A DNA stretch of 64,000 nt, taken from the NCBI GenBank assembly GCA_014192065.1, contig BJHH01000004.1:62001-126000 (forward strand), given 5' to 3'. The translations under genes were made by a program, and so were the position numbers. Position 1 is the stretch's first letter; the number at the start of each line of letters is the position of its first letter. Source of the stretch: Gemmatimonadota bacterium. Its GTDB lineage: Bacteria > Gemmatimonadota > Gemmatimonadetes > Gemmatimonadales > Gemmatimonadaceae. Positions 29,455 to 39,607 of the stretch are shown piece after piece. The notes under the pieces are model-generated. The model worked only from the letters and a program-made list of their open reading frames with translations. It did no database searches and was not told where the DNA came from.

Positions 29455-32400
29455 ATGAAGGACCTCACCGGCACGGACATCGTTCAGGAGCCGGTCATGC
29501 GCCGCGACTTCCTGAAGGTCCTTGGCGTCGGCGGCGTGGCCGCCACGGCCGTCGGTTGCTACAGCGACCAGGTCGAAAAACTCATTCCGTACGTCTCGTC
29601 GCCCGACAACACGGTACCGGGCGTCTCGACCTACTATGCCTCAACCTGCCGCGAATGCCCGGTTGGCTGCGGCATCATCGTCGAAACCCGCGACGGTCGC
29701 GCCATCAAGATTGAGGGCAACCCCGATCACCCGGTGAATCGTGGTGCGCTCTGCGGCCGCGGACAGTCAGCGCTGCAGGGCCTCTACAACCCCGATCGCT
29801 ACCAGGCCCCGATGAAGCGGCAGGGCAACGCCCTAGTCGCGACGACGTGGGAAGACGCCATCTCCACGCTTGCCGGCAAGCTGGCCGAAGCGAAGAAGGC
29901 TGGCGGCGGATCCGCGGTGTTCATTAACCAGCACGAACAGGGCTCGTTTCCCGGATTCCTCGACGGGTGGCTCGCCGGATTCGGTATGCCAGCGCATCTC
30001 TCGGTCGATGCGGAGGCGCCGCTCTCGGCGATCGCCGCTAACCGGCAGTCGTTCAGCACGGCTTGGCCTAAGCACGACTTCAGTGCGGCCAAGCTCGTCG
30101 TCTCGTTCGGTGCGGACTTCCTCGACGCCTGGGGCCTCCCGGTTCCGCAGCAGGTCGACTTTGCCGAGGCGCGCGGTAAGATCGATGGCGCGCCCCGCGT
30201 GATCTATGTTGGCCCACGTCGTTCGCTCACCGGCCTCAACGCTGATACCTGGATCCCCGCGCGCTCTGGCGCGCTGCAGGCCGTCGCTGAAGCCGTTGGT
30301 GCGGCGGTCACCGGTAAGGGCAATGCCGCGCTCACGTCGGCGGCCGAGCAGGCCGGTGTTCCGGTCGAGTCCCTCGAGTCGCTCGTCGCAGAACTCAAGT
30401 CGGTCAAGCCGAGCCTGCTCCTCGCGGGTGGTTCGGATGCCAACGCCACGGCCACGGCCGCGGCGGTCAACGAACTCAATAAGGCGCTTGGCAACATCGG
30501 TCTGACCATCAAGCCTAGCGAAGGTTCGCTGGCGTTCGACGGGCTTGCCTCGCACGCCGCGCTCCGCGATGCCACGGAACGTATGGCGGCGGGCAGCGTC
30601 TCTGTCGCGTTTGTGCGCGGCGCCGATCCGGCGCACGCGATGCCCGGCGGCACGAAGTTTGGCGAGGCCTTCGCCAAGGTGCCGTTCAAGGTGTCGTTCT
30701 CGAGTTATCCGGATGCCACCACGCAGCTCTGCGATCTCGTCCTGCCGGATCACCACTCGCTTGAAAGCTGGGGCGACGCCGAGACTGTCCGGGGTACCCT
30801 CTCGCTTCAGCAGCCGACGATGGACCCGGTGTTTAACACGCGCGCGACGGCCGACGTCCTGATCGCCGTCGCGAAGGCCGATGCGCAGCTGGCCGGGAAG
30901 TACCCGACCGACTATCGCGCCTTCATCGCCGGTCGCGTCGGCGGCAACGCCGGTCTGACCAAGGCGCTGCCGACGGGTCTCACCAAGGGTTCGTCGCTCG
31001 CGTCGCCCGCAGCCAAGACCATTTCGGCGAAAGCTGGCCCGACCGGCGATGGTGAGTACTTCCTCCACGTCTACACCTCGCCGGTCGTCGGCGACGGTCG
31101 CGGCGCCAACAAGCCGTGGCTGCAGGAGCTGCCCGATCCGGTCACGAAGATCGCCTGGCAGACCGTAGTCGAGATTCACCCCGACACGGCGCGCAAGCTC
31201 GGCGTGGCCGAGGGCGAACACGTCACCGTCACGACAACGACTGGCACGCTTTCGGCGCCAGCCTACCTGTATATCGGAATTCGGCCTGACACGGTCGCCG
31301 TTGCCACTGGTCGCGGGCACACGGCCTATGGACGCTACGCCAACGGTTGCGGATCAAACGCGATGTCGCTGCTCGGCGTCGCAGAAGATGCACGATCAGG
31401 GCAGTTCGTCCTGTCTGGCGTGAGGGCTTCACTCGCCAAGGCGGCCGGCAAGTCGCGCATGGTCACGACCGAAGGCTCAGCCCGCCAGCACGACCGCGGC
31501 ATCGCGCAGGCGGTGACGCTCGAACAGCTCAAGCACGGCGAAGGCGTTGTGCACGCGCACGTATTTACTGGCCAGGCAAAAACCGAATTTCTCCCAGGCC
31601 TCCGCGCTCCCGTCGCGAACGATGCGCAGGGCGACCTCGGTGATCCGAAGTCAGGCGAAAAAGGCCAGTACGATCCCAACCACTGGAGCGGGGCCGCCAA
31701 GCGGCGCTGGGCCATGGTCGTGGATCTTGCCCGTTGTACGGGATGCTCGGCGTGTGTGACCGCCTGCTACGCGGAAAACAACATCCCGACCGTCGGTGCG
31801 CCGTGGCAGGGGCCGCAGTTCTGGCCCGACCGAACAGGCTTCGGTGCCAACGTCACGCGCAACCGTGAAATGGCGTGGATTCGTCTCGAGCGCTACTTCG
31901 AGATCGATCGCGAGCCGAAGGACGTAGAGTTCAATCCCGACTTCGACACACGCGTTATTCCCATGATGTGCCAGCACTGCGGTAACGCGCCGTGCGAGCC
32001 CGTCTGCCCGGTGTACGCGACGTACCACTCGCCGGACGGCCTGAACGTTCAGGTCTATAACCGCTGTGTGGGCACGCGCTATTGCTCCAACGGCTGCCCC
32101 TACAAGGTCCGCTACTTCAACTGGTTCGGCTTTGGTGAGACGGACCGTGCGCAGTACGCGTTCCCGGAACCGCTCAACTGGCAGCTCAATCCGGACGTCA
32201 CCGTCCGTGGTAAAGGCGTCATGGAGAAGTGCACGTTTTGCGTGCAGCGCATTCGCGAAGCGGAACACCGCGCGCGGGCTGAAGATCGTGAGCTAGAGCC
32301 AGATGAATTCACGGTGGCCTGCGCGCAGGCCTGTCCGTCACGTGCGATCGTCTTCGGCGACGCAGCCGACGAGCAGTGGGCGGTGTCGAAGCTGATTGAT

Positions 32401-32505
32401 GACTCTCGCGCCTACCACGTGTTCGAGGAACTCAATACCTACACCGCCGTGGTCTATTTGAGGAAAATCAACCATCCGTCGTCCCTGACGACGGCCAAGG
32501 CATAG
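29455..32505 (+). CDS. actB: alternative complex III subunit ActB, iron-sulfur/molybdopterin-oxidoreductase-like
   Basis: The protein has about 1016 aa. ATG 29455 is chosen because AAGGAG (29437-29442) abuts the earlier ATG 29443 with no spacing. MRRDFLKVLGVGG is a twin-arginine signal, followed by GC as a possible lipid site. The first two thirds resemble molybdopterin oxidoreductases and keep an N-terminal Cys set (CRECPVGC ... ALCGRG). The last third is a ferredoxin-like domain with CTGCSACVTAC, CQHCGNAPCEPVCP, CSNGCP, CTFC and CAQACP clusters. In characterised ActB the molybdenum site is not used and the C-terminal clusters carry electrons. Confidence 0.93.
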   Translation: MKDLTGTDIVQEPVMRRDFLKVLGVGGVAATAVGCYSDQVEKLIPYVSSPDNTVPGVSTYYASTCRECPVGCGIIVETRDGRAIKIEGNPDHPVNRGALCGRGQSALQGLYNPDRYQAPMKRQGNALVATTWEDAISTLAGKLAEAKKAGGGSAVFINQHEQGSFPGFLDGWLAGFGMPAHLSVDAEAPLSAIAANRQSFSTAWPKHDFSAAKLVVSFGADFLDAWGLPVPQQVDFAEARGKIDGAPRVIYVGPRRSLTGLNADTWIPARSGALQAVAEAVGAAVTGKGNAALTSAAEQAGVPVESLESLVAELKSVKPSLLLAGGSDANATATAAAVNELNKALGNIGLTIKPSEGSLAFDGLASHAALRDATERMAAGSVSVAFVRGADPAHAMPGGTKFGEAFAKVPFKVSFSSYPDATTQLCDLVLPDHHSLESWGDAETVRGTLSLQQPTMDPVFNTRATADVLIAVAKADAQLAGKYPTDYRAFIAGRVGGNAGLTKALPTGLTKGSSLASPAAKTISAKAGPTGDGEYFLHVYTSPVVGDGRGANKPWLQELPDPVTKIAWQTVVEIHPDTARKLGVAEGEHVTVTTTTGTLSAPAYLYIGIRPDTVAVATGRGHTAYGRYANGCGSNAMSLLGVAEDARSGQFVLSGVRASLAKAAGKSRMVTTEGSARQHDRGIAQAVTLEQLKHGEGVVHAHVFTGQAKTEFLPGLRAPVANDAQGDLGDPKSGEKGQYDPNHWSGAAKRRWAMVVDLARCTGCSACVTACYAENNIPTVGAPWQGPQFWPDRTGFGANVTRNREMAWIRLERYFEIDREPKDVEFNPDFDTRVIPMMCQHCGNAPCEPVCPVYATYHSPDGLNVQVYNRCVGTRYCSNGCPYKVRYFNWFGFGETDRAQYAFPEPLNWQLNPDVTVRGKGVMEKCTFCVQRIREAEHRARAEDRELEPDEFTVACAQACPSRAIVFGDAADEQWAVSKLIDDSRAYHVFEELNTYTAVVYLRKINHPSSLTTAKA

Positions 32506-32517
32506 GGGGGCGCGATC

Positions 32518-33939
<1,422 letters not shown>

Positions 33940-33940
33940 C

Positions 33941-34444
33941 ATGGCACAGGGCATGCTTGGTGTATTCCTTGAGATCGACTCGGCCTGCGAGTCTATCGCG
34001 GCGCTGCGTAAGCAAAACGTCGGCAAGATCACGGTCTTCACGCCGACGCCGCGTCACGAGTTCGACCACGCGTTGCAGCCGCCCAAGAGTCCGGTGCGGA
34101 TCTATACCCTCGTCGGCGCCCTCTCCGGCGCCACGTTCGGCTACTGGGTGTCCATCTGGGGATCGAACTATTGGCCGATCATCGTGGGTGGCAAGGCGAT
34201 CTCGACCTGGATCCCCTACACGATCTTTGCGTTCGAACTCATGGTGCTCATCGGCGGTCTCTCGACGGTCGCGGGCCTCTTTATTCATTCACGCGTGCCG
34301 CGGCTCACGATGACCGTCGGGTACGATCCGCGCTTTTCTGGCTCGCACTACGGAGTCTGGGTGGAATGCTTGCCCGAGCGCCTCAAGGAAGCCGAAACGA
34401 TCCTGCGCCAGGCTGGCGCGGAGGAGGTACGCGGTGAGCAATAA
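33941..34444 (+). CDS. actD: alternative complex III subunit ActD (DUF3341)
   Basis: The protein has about 167 aa from ATG 33941. It begins MAQGMLGVFLEIDSACESI and contains FTPTPRHEFDHAL, then two membrane helices (around TLVGALSGATFGYWVS and PYTIFAFELMVLIGGLSTVAGLF). It ends with a DPRFSGSHYGVWVE segment. This is the DUF3341 family, whose members are ActD. It anchors peripheral subunits to the membrane core. Its end overlaps the GTG start of actE. Confidence 0.92.
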   Translation: MAQGMLGVFLEIDSACESIAALRKQNVGKITVFTPTPRHEFDHALQPPKSPVRIYTLVGALSGATFGYWVSIWGSNYWPIIVGGKAISTWIPYTIFAFELMVLIGGLSTVAGLFIHSRVPRLTMTVGYDPRFSGSHYGVWVECLPERLKEAETILRQAGAEEVRGEQ

Positions 34445-35147
34445 CCTCGTGGCGCCCCGTGTCTGGGCCGCGTTCGCGTTCGTGCCGCTCGTCGGCGCCT
34501 GCAGCTGGTTCACCGACTTCAAGCAGCAGCCATCGGTCGGCCCGTGGCAGAACTACAGTACCGATTCGGCGGCGGGACGCGGATTTCGCGGCCAGCCCGC
34601 AGGCAGCGTATCAACCACCGGTGCAGCGGTTCCCGGGTTCGCGATTAGCTACTCGAACAGCCTCGCGACAGCGGATTCGTTCAGCGTCGTCACGAACCCC
34701 ACAACGGCCGATGCCAAGTCGCTCGCTAACGGGCACAAGTACTACGCGATCAACTGTACGGTCTGTCACGGCGACCTCGGCGACGGCAACGGTGCCCTGC
34801 GCCAAGTCAACATGGCGTATGGGTTCTCGCCGAGCCTGCTGCTCGACGTCACCAAGGGTCGTACGGACGGCTATATCTGGGGTCATATCCGCAATGGCGG
34901 GGTGCTCATGCCGTCATACAATCGCATCGAAGAGATGGACCGCTGGGACGTGGTGAACTACGTCCGCGGCCTCCAGGGCAAGCTCGCGCAACCAGTGCAG
35001 ACCGGCGCGGTCGGCCTACCGGGGGAAACGGGTGGCAAACTCCCCGGCGCCACAACGATCGGACCGACCGTTCCATCGAAGTACTTCAGGTCCACGATCG
35101 CGCCGACGACCGTCGGCGGTGTAAAGAAAGGGGAGGGCCATCCATGA
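34434..35147 (+). CDS. actE: alternative complex III subunit ActE, monoheme cytochrome c lipoprotein
   Basis: The protein has 237 aa. The lipobox is VGAC (about residue 23), followed by SWFTDFKQQPSVGPW. One haem site, CTVCHGDLGDGNG, lies near residue 106, with downstream methionines available as the axial ligand (VLMPSY). The fold looks like a class I cytochrome c. ActE is the periplasmic monohaem subunit of alternative complex III. Its end overlaps the actF start by four bases. Confidence 0.92.
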   Translation: MSNNLVAPRVWAAFAFVPLVGACSWFTDFKQQPSVGPWQNYSTDSAAGRGFRGQPAGSVSTTGAAVPGFAISYSNSLATADSFSVVTNPTTADAKSLANGHKYYAINCTVCHGDLGDGNGALRQVNMAYGFSPSLLLDVTKGRTDGYIWGHIRNGGVLMPSYNRIEEMDRWDVVNYVRGLQGKLAQPVQTGAVGLPGETGGKLPGATTIGPTVPSKYFRSTIAPTTVGGVKKGEGHP

Positions 35148-36475
35148 GCTCGCACATGGGGAGCGGCGCGCCGAACCGTGAGCGCGTGATCGCCGCCGGC
35201 GCACAGCCACTGCCCGGCAAGATCCGCCAGATTTCGATCGCGCTCGCCGCCGCTGGCATGGCGTTGTTCGCCTACGGTGTGGCGACCGGTAACGACCGCG
35301 CGTGGCATGCGTTCCAGGTCAACTGGTTGTTCTTTACGATCGTTTCGTCGGCAGCCGTGATGTTTGTCGCCGTCCAGCGCATCGTCACCGCGCGTTGGTC
35401 GCGCGGCATCATCCGCTTCCTTGAAGGGTACGTCGCTTTTCTGCCGTTCGCCTGGATCGGCCTGGTGCTCATGGTGTTCGTTGGCAAGGGGCATGTGTAT
35501 CCCTGGTGGGACACGCTCTCCGAACTGAACGCCGAAAAGCAGATCTGGCTTGGTCATACCTTCTTCTCGCTCCGCACCGTCGGCGTCTTTACGCTGCTCG
35601 CGGCGCTGCAGATCTGGTATATCTGGACCTCGGTGCGCCTCGATGTCGGTGTGTCGCCAGAGAGCGGCGCAGCCTGGGCGGCCGGACTTCGCGCGAAGAT
35701 GCGCGCTGCGTTCGGCGAAGAGCGACGCGAGTTGCACAGCACGCACTCGCGCCAGGGCTATCTGGCTGTCGTCATGGCGCTGCTATTCGGCTTCGGCTGG
35801 TGCATCCTCGCGTGGGACCAGTCGATGTCGCTGGATCCGCACTTCTTTAGCACCATGTATGGCTGGCAGGTATTCATGGGCGGCTGGCTCGTCGCGCTCA
35901 TGACCTTTTCGATGCTGCTGCGGTTCTGGCGTAACCGCCTCGCCGCCAAAGACCTCGTAACCGAGACGCACTTCCACGACGTCGGCAAGCTCTGCTTCGG
36001 CTTCACGGCGTTCTGGGGCTACATCACCTTTGCCCAGTTCCTGGTCATCTGGTACGGCAACTTGGCTGAAGAAACGCACTTCTTCACGCTGCGGCTCACG
36101 CATGCTTGGACGAACTGGACTGTCGCGATCGTCGTCCTCTCGTTCGCGCTGCCGTTCTTTGGCCTGCTCTCGGTCAAGGCCAAGTTGTTTTCGCCAACGA
36201 TGATCTTCTTTGCCATGGCGAGCACGATTGGCATCTGGATCCAGCGCTACATCGAAGTGTATCCCTCGGTCTACGGCGTCACGGACGACGCGCCATTTCA
36301 CCTCTGGGAAGTGGGTATCACGCTCGGCTTCCTCGGGGTCTGGGGCTTTTGCTATACGTCGTTCATGGACGCCTTTCCGAAGTTCCGCCTGTTCCTGTTG
36401 ACGTCGCCGTACGCCGACGAAGTGCAGGTGCCAGTGGACCCGAAGACGATGGAGCCGCTCCCGGCGCACGAGTAG
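35144..36475 (+). CDS. actF: alternative complex III subunit ActF, membrane protein
   Basis: The protein has 443 aa with about ten hydrophobic helices. Segments such as GYVAFLPFAWIGLVLMVFVGKGHVYPWW and WDQSMSLDPHFFSTMYGWQVFMGGW are characteristic of ActF, a degenerate NrfD-like subunit that pairs with ActC. It is the last gene of the operon and is followed 60 bp later by a strong hairpin. No cytochrome oxidase genes follow, unlike in many species. Confidence 0.92.
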   Translation: MSSHMGSGAPNRERVIAAGAQPLPGKIRQISIALAAAGMALFAYGVATGNDRAWHAFQVNWLFFTIVSSAAVMFVAVQRIVTARWSRGIIRFLEGYVAFLPFAWIGLVLMVFVGKGHVYPWWDTLSELNAEKQIWLGHTFFSLRTVGVFTLLAALQIWYIWTSVRLDVGVSPESGAAWAAGLRAKMRAAFGEERRELHSTHSRQGYLAVVMALLFGFGWCILAWDQSMSLDPHFFSTMYGWQVFMGGWLVALMTFSMLLRFWRNRLAAKDLVTETHFHDVGKLCFGFTAFWGYITFAQFLVIWYGNLAEETHFFTLRLTHAWTNWTVAIVVLSFALPFFGLLSVKAKLFSPTMIFFAMASTIGIWIQRYIEVYPSVYGVTDDAPFHLWEVGITLGFLGVWGFCYTSFMDAFPKFRLFLLTSPYADEVQVPVDPKTMEPLPAHE

Positions 36476-36535
36476 GTCCGGTGGTGACCGCAGAGCGCAC
36501 GAGCCCGCTGCGCGGCAACGACGACTGCGAATACG

Positions 36536-36566
36536 TGGGGGAACGACAGCCGGCGTCGTTCCCCCA
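36536..36566 (+). terminator. terminator of the act operon
   Basis: A perfect 12-pair stem (36536-36547 with 36555-36566) with a 7-base loop is followed by TGCTGTTGTTT. The rest of 36476-36707 shows no gene. Confidence 0.75.
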
Positions 36567-36707
36567 TGCTGTTGTTTGGGACGACTGGGCGTTCGGTAGT
36601 CGTCGTTGGTCGCGATAGTCTGCTGAGGCTGTGATTCACATGCTCCGCTTCTGCACCTCGACTGTGATGGCCTGTTCAGGCATTCCGCACCCAAGACCGG
36701 CTTTTCT

Positions 36708-36734
36708 GTGACACCAGTGCCAACGCGTTATATT
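36708..36734 (+). promoter_or_regulatory. candidate promoter for tRNA-Ala and the ccm genes
   Basis: GTGACA (36708-36713) and TATATT (36729-36734) are separated by 15 bases, shorter than ideal, and lie 13 bases before the tRNA. This is the only promoter-like match between the act terminator and the tRNA. Confidence 0.4.
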
Positions 36735-36746
36735 GCAATGACCTAC

Positions 36747-36819
36747 GGGGCGGTAGCTCAGATGGGAGAGCACCTGGTTTGCAACCAGGGGGTCACCGGT
36801 TCGATCCCGGTCCGCTCCA
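36747..36819 (+). tRNA. tRNA-Ala (anticodon TGC)
   Basis: The 73-nt cloverleaf has acceptor stem GGGGCGG/CCGCTCC (one G-T pair), anticodon stem CCTGG/CCAGG with loop TTTGCAA, and T-loop GGTTCGATCCC. It ends only 13 bp before the ccmA start codon. Confidence 0.95.
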
Positions 36820-36832
36820 TTGCGAACTCCGT

Positions 36833-37555
36833 GTGAATCACTCGACGAACGACCTCGCGATTGACGCGCGCATGCTTGCTCGGCGCTTCGGCGCCCAGTG
36901 GGTATTGCGGGGTGTCTCGCTTGAGCTTCGATCAGGCGTCGCTGCTGGCCTGGTCGGCGCAAACGGGTCTGGCAAAAGCACGCTGCTCCGATTGCTGTGC
37001 ACTCTGCTGCGCCCGACCGCTGGAACTGCCAGCATTTTTGGCGCCGACATCGCCTCGGAACCCGATCGGGTGCGCGAACTCGTCGGCTTCTTCTCGCCGG
37101 TGCCAGGTGTCTACGAAGACCTCACCGCGATGGAAAACATTCGCTTTGCCGCGACGATGCTCGGCCGGCCAGCCGGGTCGGCTGCCAGTGCGCTCGAACG
37201 CACAGGGCTGGCGTCGGTGGCGAACGAACGCGTGCGCGGGTTTTCGAGCGGCATGCTGCGGCGCCTTTCGTTGGCGCGCCTGCTCGTGCATCGGCCGCGG
37301 CTGCTACTCCTCGACGAGCCGTACAACAATTTCGACGCGCCCGGCACCGCGCTGCTGAACGACGTGATTCGTGAAACGCTCGCGTTCGGCGGATCTGCCC
37401 TCATTGTCGTCCACGACGTTGCGTCGGCTATGCCGGTCGTCAATGAGTGGTTCAGTCTTACCGGGGGCAAGATGTCGCCTTCAGCCGCGATCCCCGTGGG
37501 TTCGCCGTCGCCGTCAATCATCCCCGCGCTCGGCATGTCTGGAGTGCTCCACTAA
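36833..37555 (+). CDS. ccmA: haem exporter ATP-binding protein CcmA
   Basis: The protein has about 240 aa from GTG 36833; a longer frame would read through the tRNA. ABC ATPase motifs: Walker A GANGSGKST, signature FSSGMLRRLSLARLL, Walker B LLLLDEPYNNFD and an H-loop VHDV. CcmA with CcmB energises release of holo-CcmE during system I cytochrome c maturation. No obvious ribosome site precedes the start. The stop overlaps ccmB (TAATG). Confidence 0.88.
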   Translation: MNHSTNDLAIDARMLARRFGAQWVLRGVSLELRSGVAAGLVGANGSGKSTLLRLLCTLLRPTAGTASIFGADIASEPDRVRELVGFFSPVPGVYEDLTAMENIRFAATMLGRPAGSAASALERTGLASVANERVRGFSSGMLRRLSLARLLVHRPRLLLLDEPYNNFDAPGTALLNDVIRETLAFGGSALIVVHDVASAMPVVNEWFSLTGGKMSPSAAIPVGSPSPSIIPALGMSGVLH

Positions 37556-38241
37556 TGGCGTTCCGCGACGAATGGCTCCGCGCCCGCGCCGTCGCGTGGA
37601 AGGACCTCATGGCTGAGCGGCGGTCGAAGGCTGGGTTCAACTCGGTCGCTGCACTCGGCGTGACTATCCTGGTGCTCTTTGGGTTCGCGCTTGGCCCGGA
37701 CGCGGAGGCCATCCGCGCCGCCGCACCGGGAGCGCTCTGGCTCGCCGCGCTGTTCGCCGGAGTGCTCGCGTTCAATCGGTCGTATCAGGTCGAGCTCGAC
37801 GGCGGAGCGCTCGAGCCGCTGCTGATGTATCCGGGCGCACGCCGCTCGATCTTCGCGGGAAAGTTGCTCGCCAATTTTGTCTTCGTGTTCCTGCTGCTTG
37901 TGATCGTCATCGCGGTGAGTCTGGTGCTCTTCCACATCACGGTGCCCAGTACGTGGCCGCGGCTGTTGCTCGTGGTGCTGCTTGGCGAAGTGGGGCTCGT
38001 CACGCTCGGCACGTTTTATGCAGCGATGGCCAGCAGGAGCCGGGCGCGCGAAGTGCTCCTGCCGCTACTGCTCTTTCCAATGCTCGTCCCCGTATTGCTG
38101 GCGGCAATGCAGGCCACCAAGGCCCTGCTCGTCGGGGACGTGATGCATGACGCCGGCGCCTGGACCAGCCTTCTGGTTGCGTACGATGTCATCTTTCTAA
38201 TCTCTACCTTCCTCGCATTCGACTACGTCATCGAAGCATGA
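37555..38241 (+). CDS. ccmB: haem exporter permease CcmB
   Basis: The protein has about 228 aa from ATG 37555, overlapping the ccmA stop by one base. It starts MAFRDEWLRARAVAWKDLMAERRSK and has six hydrophobic helices, the family pattern. The FNRSYQVELDGGALEPLLMYPGAR region is the conserved CcmB loop. It forms the ABC complex with CcmA and CcmC in the inner membrane. Confidence 0.9.
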   Translation: MAFRDEWLRARAVAWKDLMAERRSKAGFNSVAALGVTILVLFGFALGPDAEAIRAAAPGALWLAALFAGVLAFNRSYQVELDGGALEPLLMYPGARRSIFAGKLLANFVFVFLLLVIVIAVSLVLFHITVPSTWPRLLLVVLLGEVGLVTLGTFYAAMASRSRAREVLLPLLLFPMLVPVLLAAMQATKALLVGDVMHDAGAWTSLLVAYDVIFLISTFLAFDYVIEA

Positions 38242-38251
38242 GGATCTTATC

Positions 38252-38971
38252 ATGACTGCCGCAGCCGCTTTCACTCTCGAAGTGCCCAAGTCGGGACGCT
38301 GGCCAATATTCGGTTGGTTCGCCGTGCTGTTCCTCGCCGGCGCGCAAATCACTGCCTTTGCGATCTCGCCGCCGGACCGGGACATGGGCGATCTGCAGAA
38401 GATCCTGTATGTCCACGTGCCCGCCGCGTGGAACATGGGCATCTGCTACCTCCTCGTCGCGATCTACAGTTTCCGCTATCTCTGGAAGCGCGATGACCGG
38501 GACGATCTCATTGCCGCGTCCGCGGCAGAAGTCGGCACGCTCCTGAACGGACTGACGCTAGTCCTCGGTATGATCTGGGCGCGGCCCACCTGGGGTGTAT
38601 GGTGGGTCTGGGATGCGCGGCTCACCTCCACGCTGATCATGTTCCTCGTCTTCGCCGGCTACTTGGCGCTTCGGGCGTTCGTCGAGGAGCCGGACCGACG
38701 GGCGCTCTGGAGCGCGGTGGCCGGTATCATGGGTGCGATCAACTACCCGATCGTCTACATGTCGGTCCGGTGGTGGCGTACGATTCATCAGGTGCAATCC
38801 ACGCCGAGCACACTCGACCCGACGTACACCTTTAGCCTACGCTTGAATGCCGTCGCGGTGCTGTTCATCCTGATCTATTTCATCCGGCGCCGGTATGAAG
38901 CGGCGCTCACGGAACGCGTGACCGAGCAGCTGTCGCAGGCCGCGGCGCTCGGAGGACCGCTCCATGCCTGA
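38252..38971 (+). CDS. ccmC: haem handling protein CcmC
   Basis: The protein has 239 aa with six membrane helices and the tryptophan-rich WWD motif (WGVWWVWDARLTS) that binds haem at the periplasmic face. YVHVPAAWNM and SVRWWRTIHQ supply candidate haem-ligand histidines. CcmC loads haem onto CcmE. Its last codons overlap ccmD. Confidence 0.93.
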   Translation: MTAAAAFTLEVPKSGRWPIFGWFAVLFLAGAQITAFAISPPDRDMGDLQKILYVHVPAAWNMGICYLLVAIYSFRYLWKRDDRDDLIAASAAEVGTLLNGLTLVLGMIWARPTWGVWWVWDARLTSTLIMFLVFAGYLALRAFVEEPDRRALWSAVAGIMGAINYPIVYMSVRWWRTIHQVQSTPSTLDPTYTFSLRLNAVAVLFILIYFIRRRYEAALTERVTEQLSQAAALGGPLHA

Positions 38972-39119
38972 AATGATCGCGAGCAACGGCTACTATGTAG
39001 CGGCGGCGTACGCCGTCGGCTGGATCTGCATTCTTGGCTATTTACTGAGACTTCATTCGCTGCTCCGGCGGTCGCGTGAAGCGCTCGCCCACGCCAGAAC
39101 TATCGGAGGTGCGCCATGA
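38964..39119 (+). CDS. ccmD: CcmD, small membrane protein of cytochrome c maturation
   Basis: This is a 51-aa open frame between ccmC and ccmE. It starts at ATG 38964 within the end of ccmC and overlaps the ccmE start by four bases (ATGA). One membrane helix (YYVAAAYAVGWICILGYLL) is followed by a basic tail (RRSRE), the classic CcmD layout. CcmD stabilises the CcmABC-CcmE complex. Identification rests on size, topology and position. Confidence 0.85.
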   Translation: MPEMIASNGYYVAAAYAVGWICILGYLLRLHSLLRRSREALAHARTIGGAP

Positions 39120-39607
39120 CGTCACCGGAACTCGGATCCACACTCGCGCCGGCGAAGAAACGGCCAAAGGCTGGCATCATCGCCATGGTCGTGGTGCTCG
39201 TGGCGGCGTTCGGATGGCTCATGATGGGCAACCTCGACAAGAACGTCGTCTTCTTCCTCACGCCCAATGAGCTACTGGCCAAGGGGACAGAAGCGATCGA
39301 CGTGCCGGTGCGGCTCGGCGGGCAGGTGAAGGCCGGCACCGTGACATGGGACGAGAAGGCGCTCGATCTTCGGTTCGACGTCGTGGACACGGACGGTAAG
39401 GGCACGATTCATGTGCAGTCGAAGGGCGCGCCGCCGCAGATGTTCCGTGATGGCATGGGGGTTGTCTGCGAGGGGCGCTTCGGCGCCGACAGCGTGTTCC
39501 AGAGCACGATGCTCATCATCAAGCACTCGAACGAGTATCGCGCCCCCAAGGCGGGCGAGAAGCCGCAGGAGATGTACAAGTCGCTCATGAAAGGATCCGG
39601 CTCGTGA
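39116..39607 (+). CDS. ccmE: haem chaperone CcmE
   Basis: The protein has 163 aa. One N-terminal helix (IIAMVVVLVAAFGWLMM) anchors a periplasmic OB-fold domain. His137 and Tyr141 in KHSNEYRAP correspond to the haem-binding HxxxY pair of the family. RLGGQVKAGTV and DGMGVVCEGRF are further conserved segments. CcmE carries haem from CcmC to CcmF. Confidence 0.93.
   Translation: MTSPELGSTLAPAKKRPKAGIIAMVVVLVAAFGWLMMGNLDKNVVFFLTPNELLAKGTEAIDVPVRLGGQVKAGTVTWDEKALDLRFDVVDTDGKGTIHVQSKGAPPQMFRDGMGVVCEGRFGADSVFQSTMLIIKHSNEYRAPKAGEKPQEMYKSLMKGSGS

Noticed and set aside
29833-31320. Long minus-strand open frame opposite actB
   Set aside because: Antisense to a clear ActB coding region; Arg/Gly-rich composition and no family resemblance.
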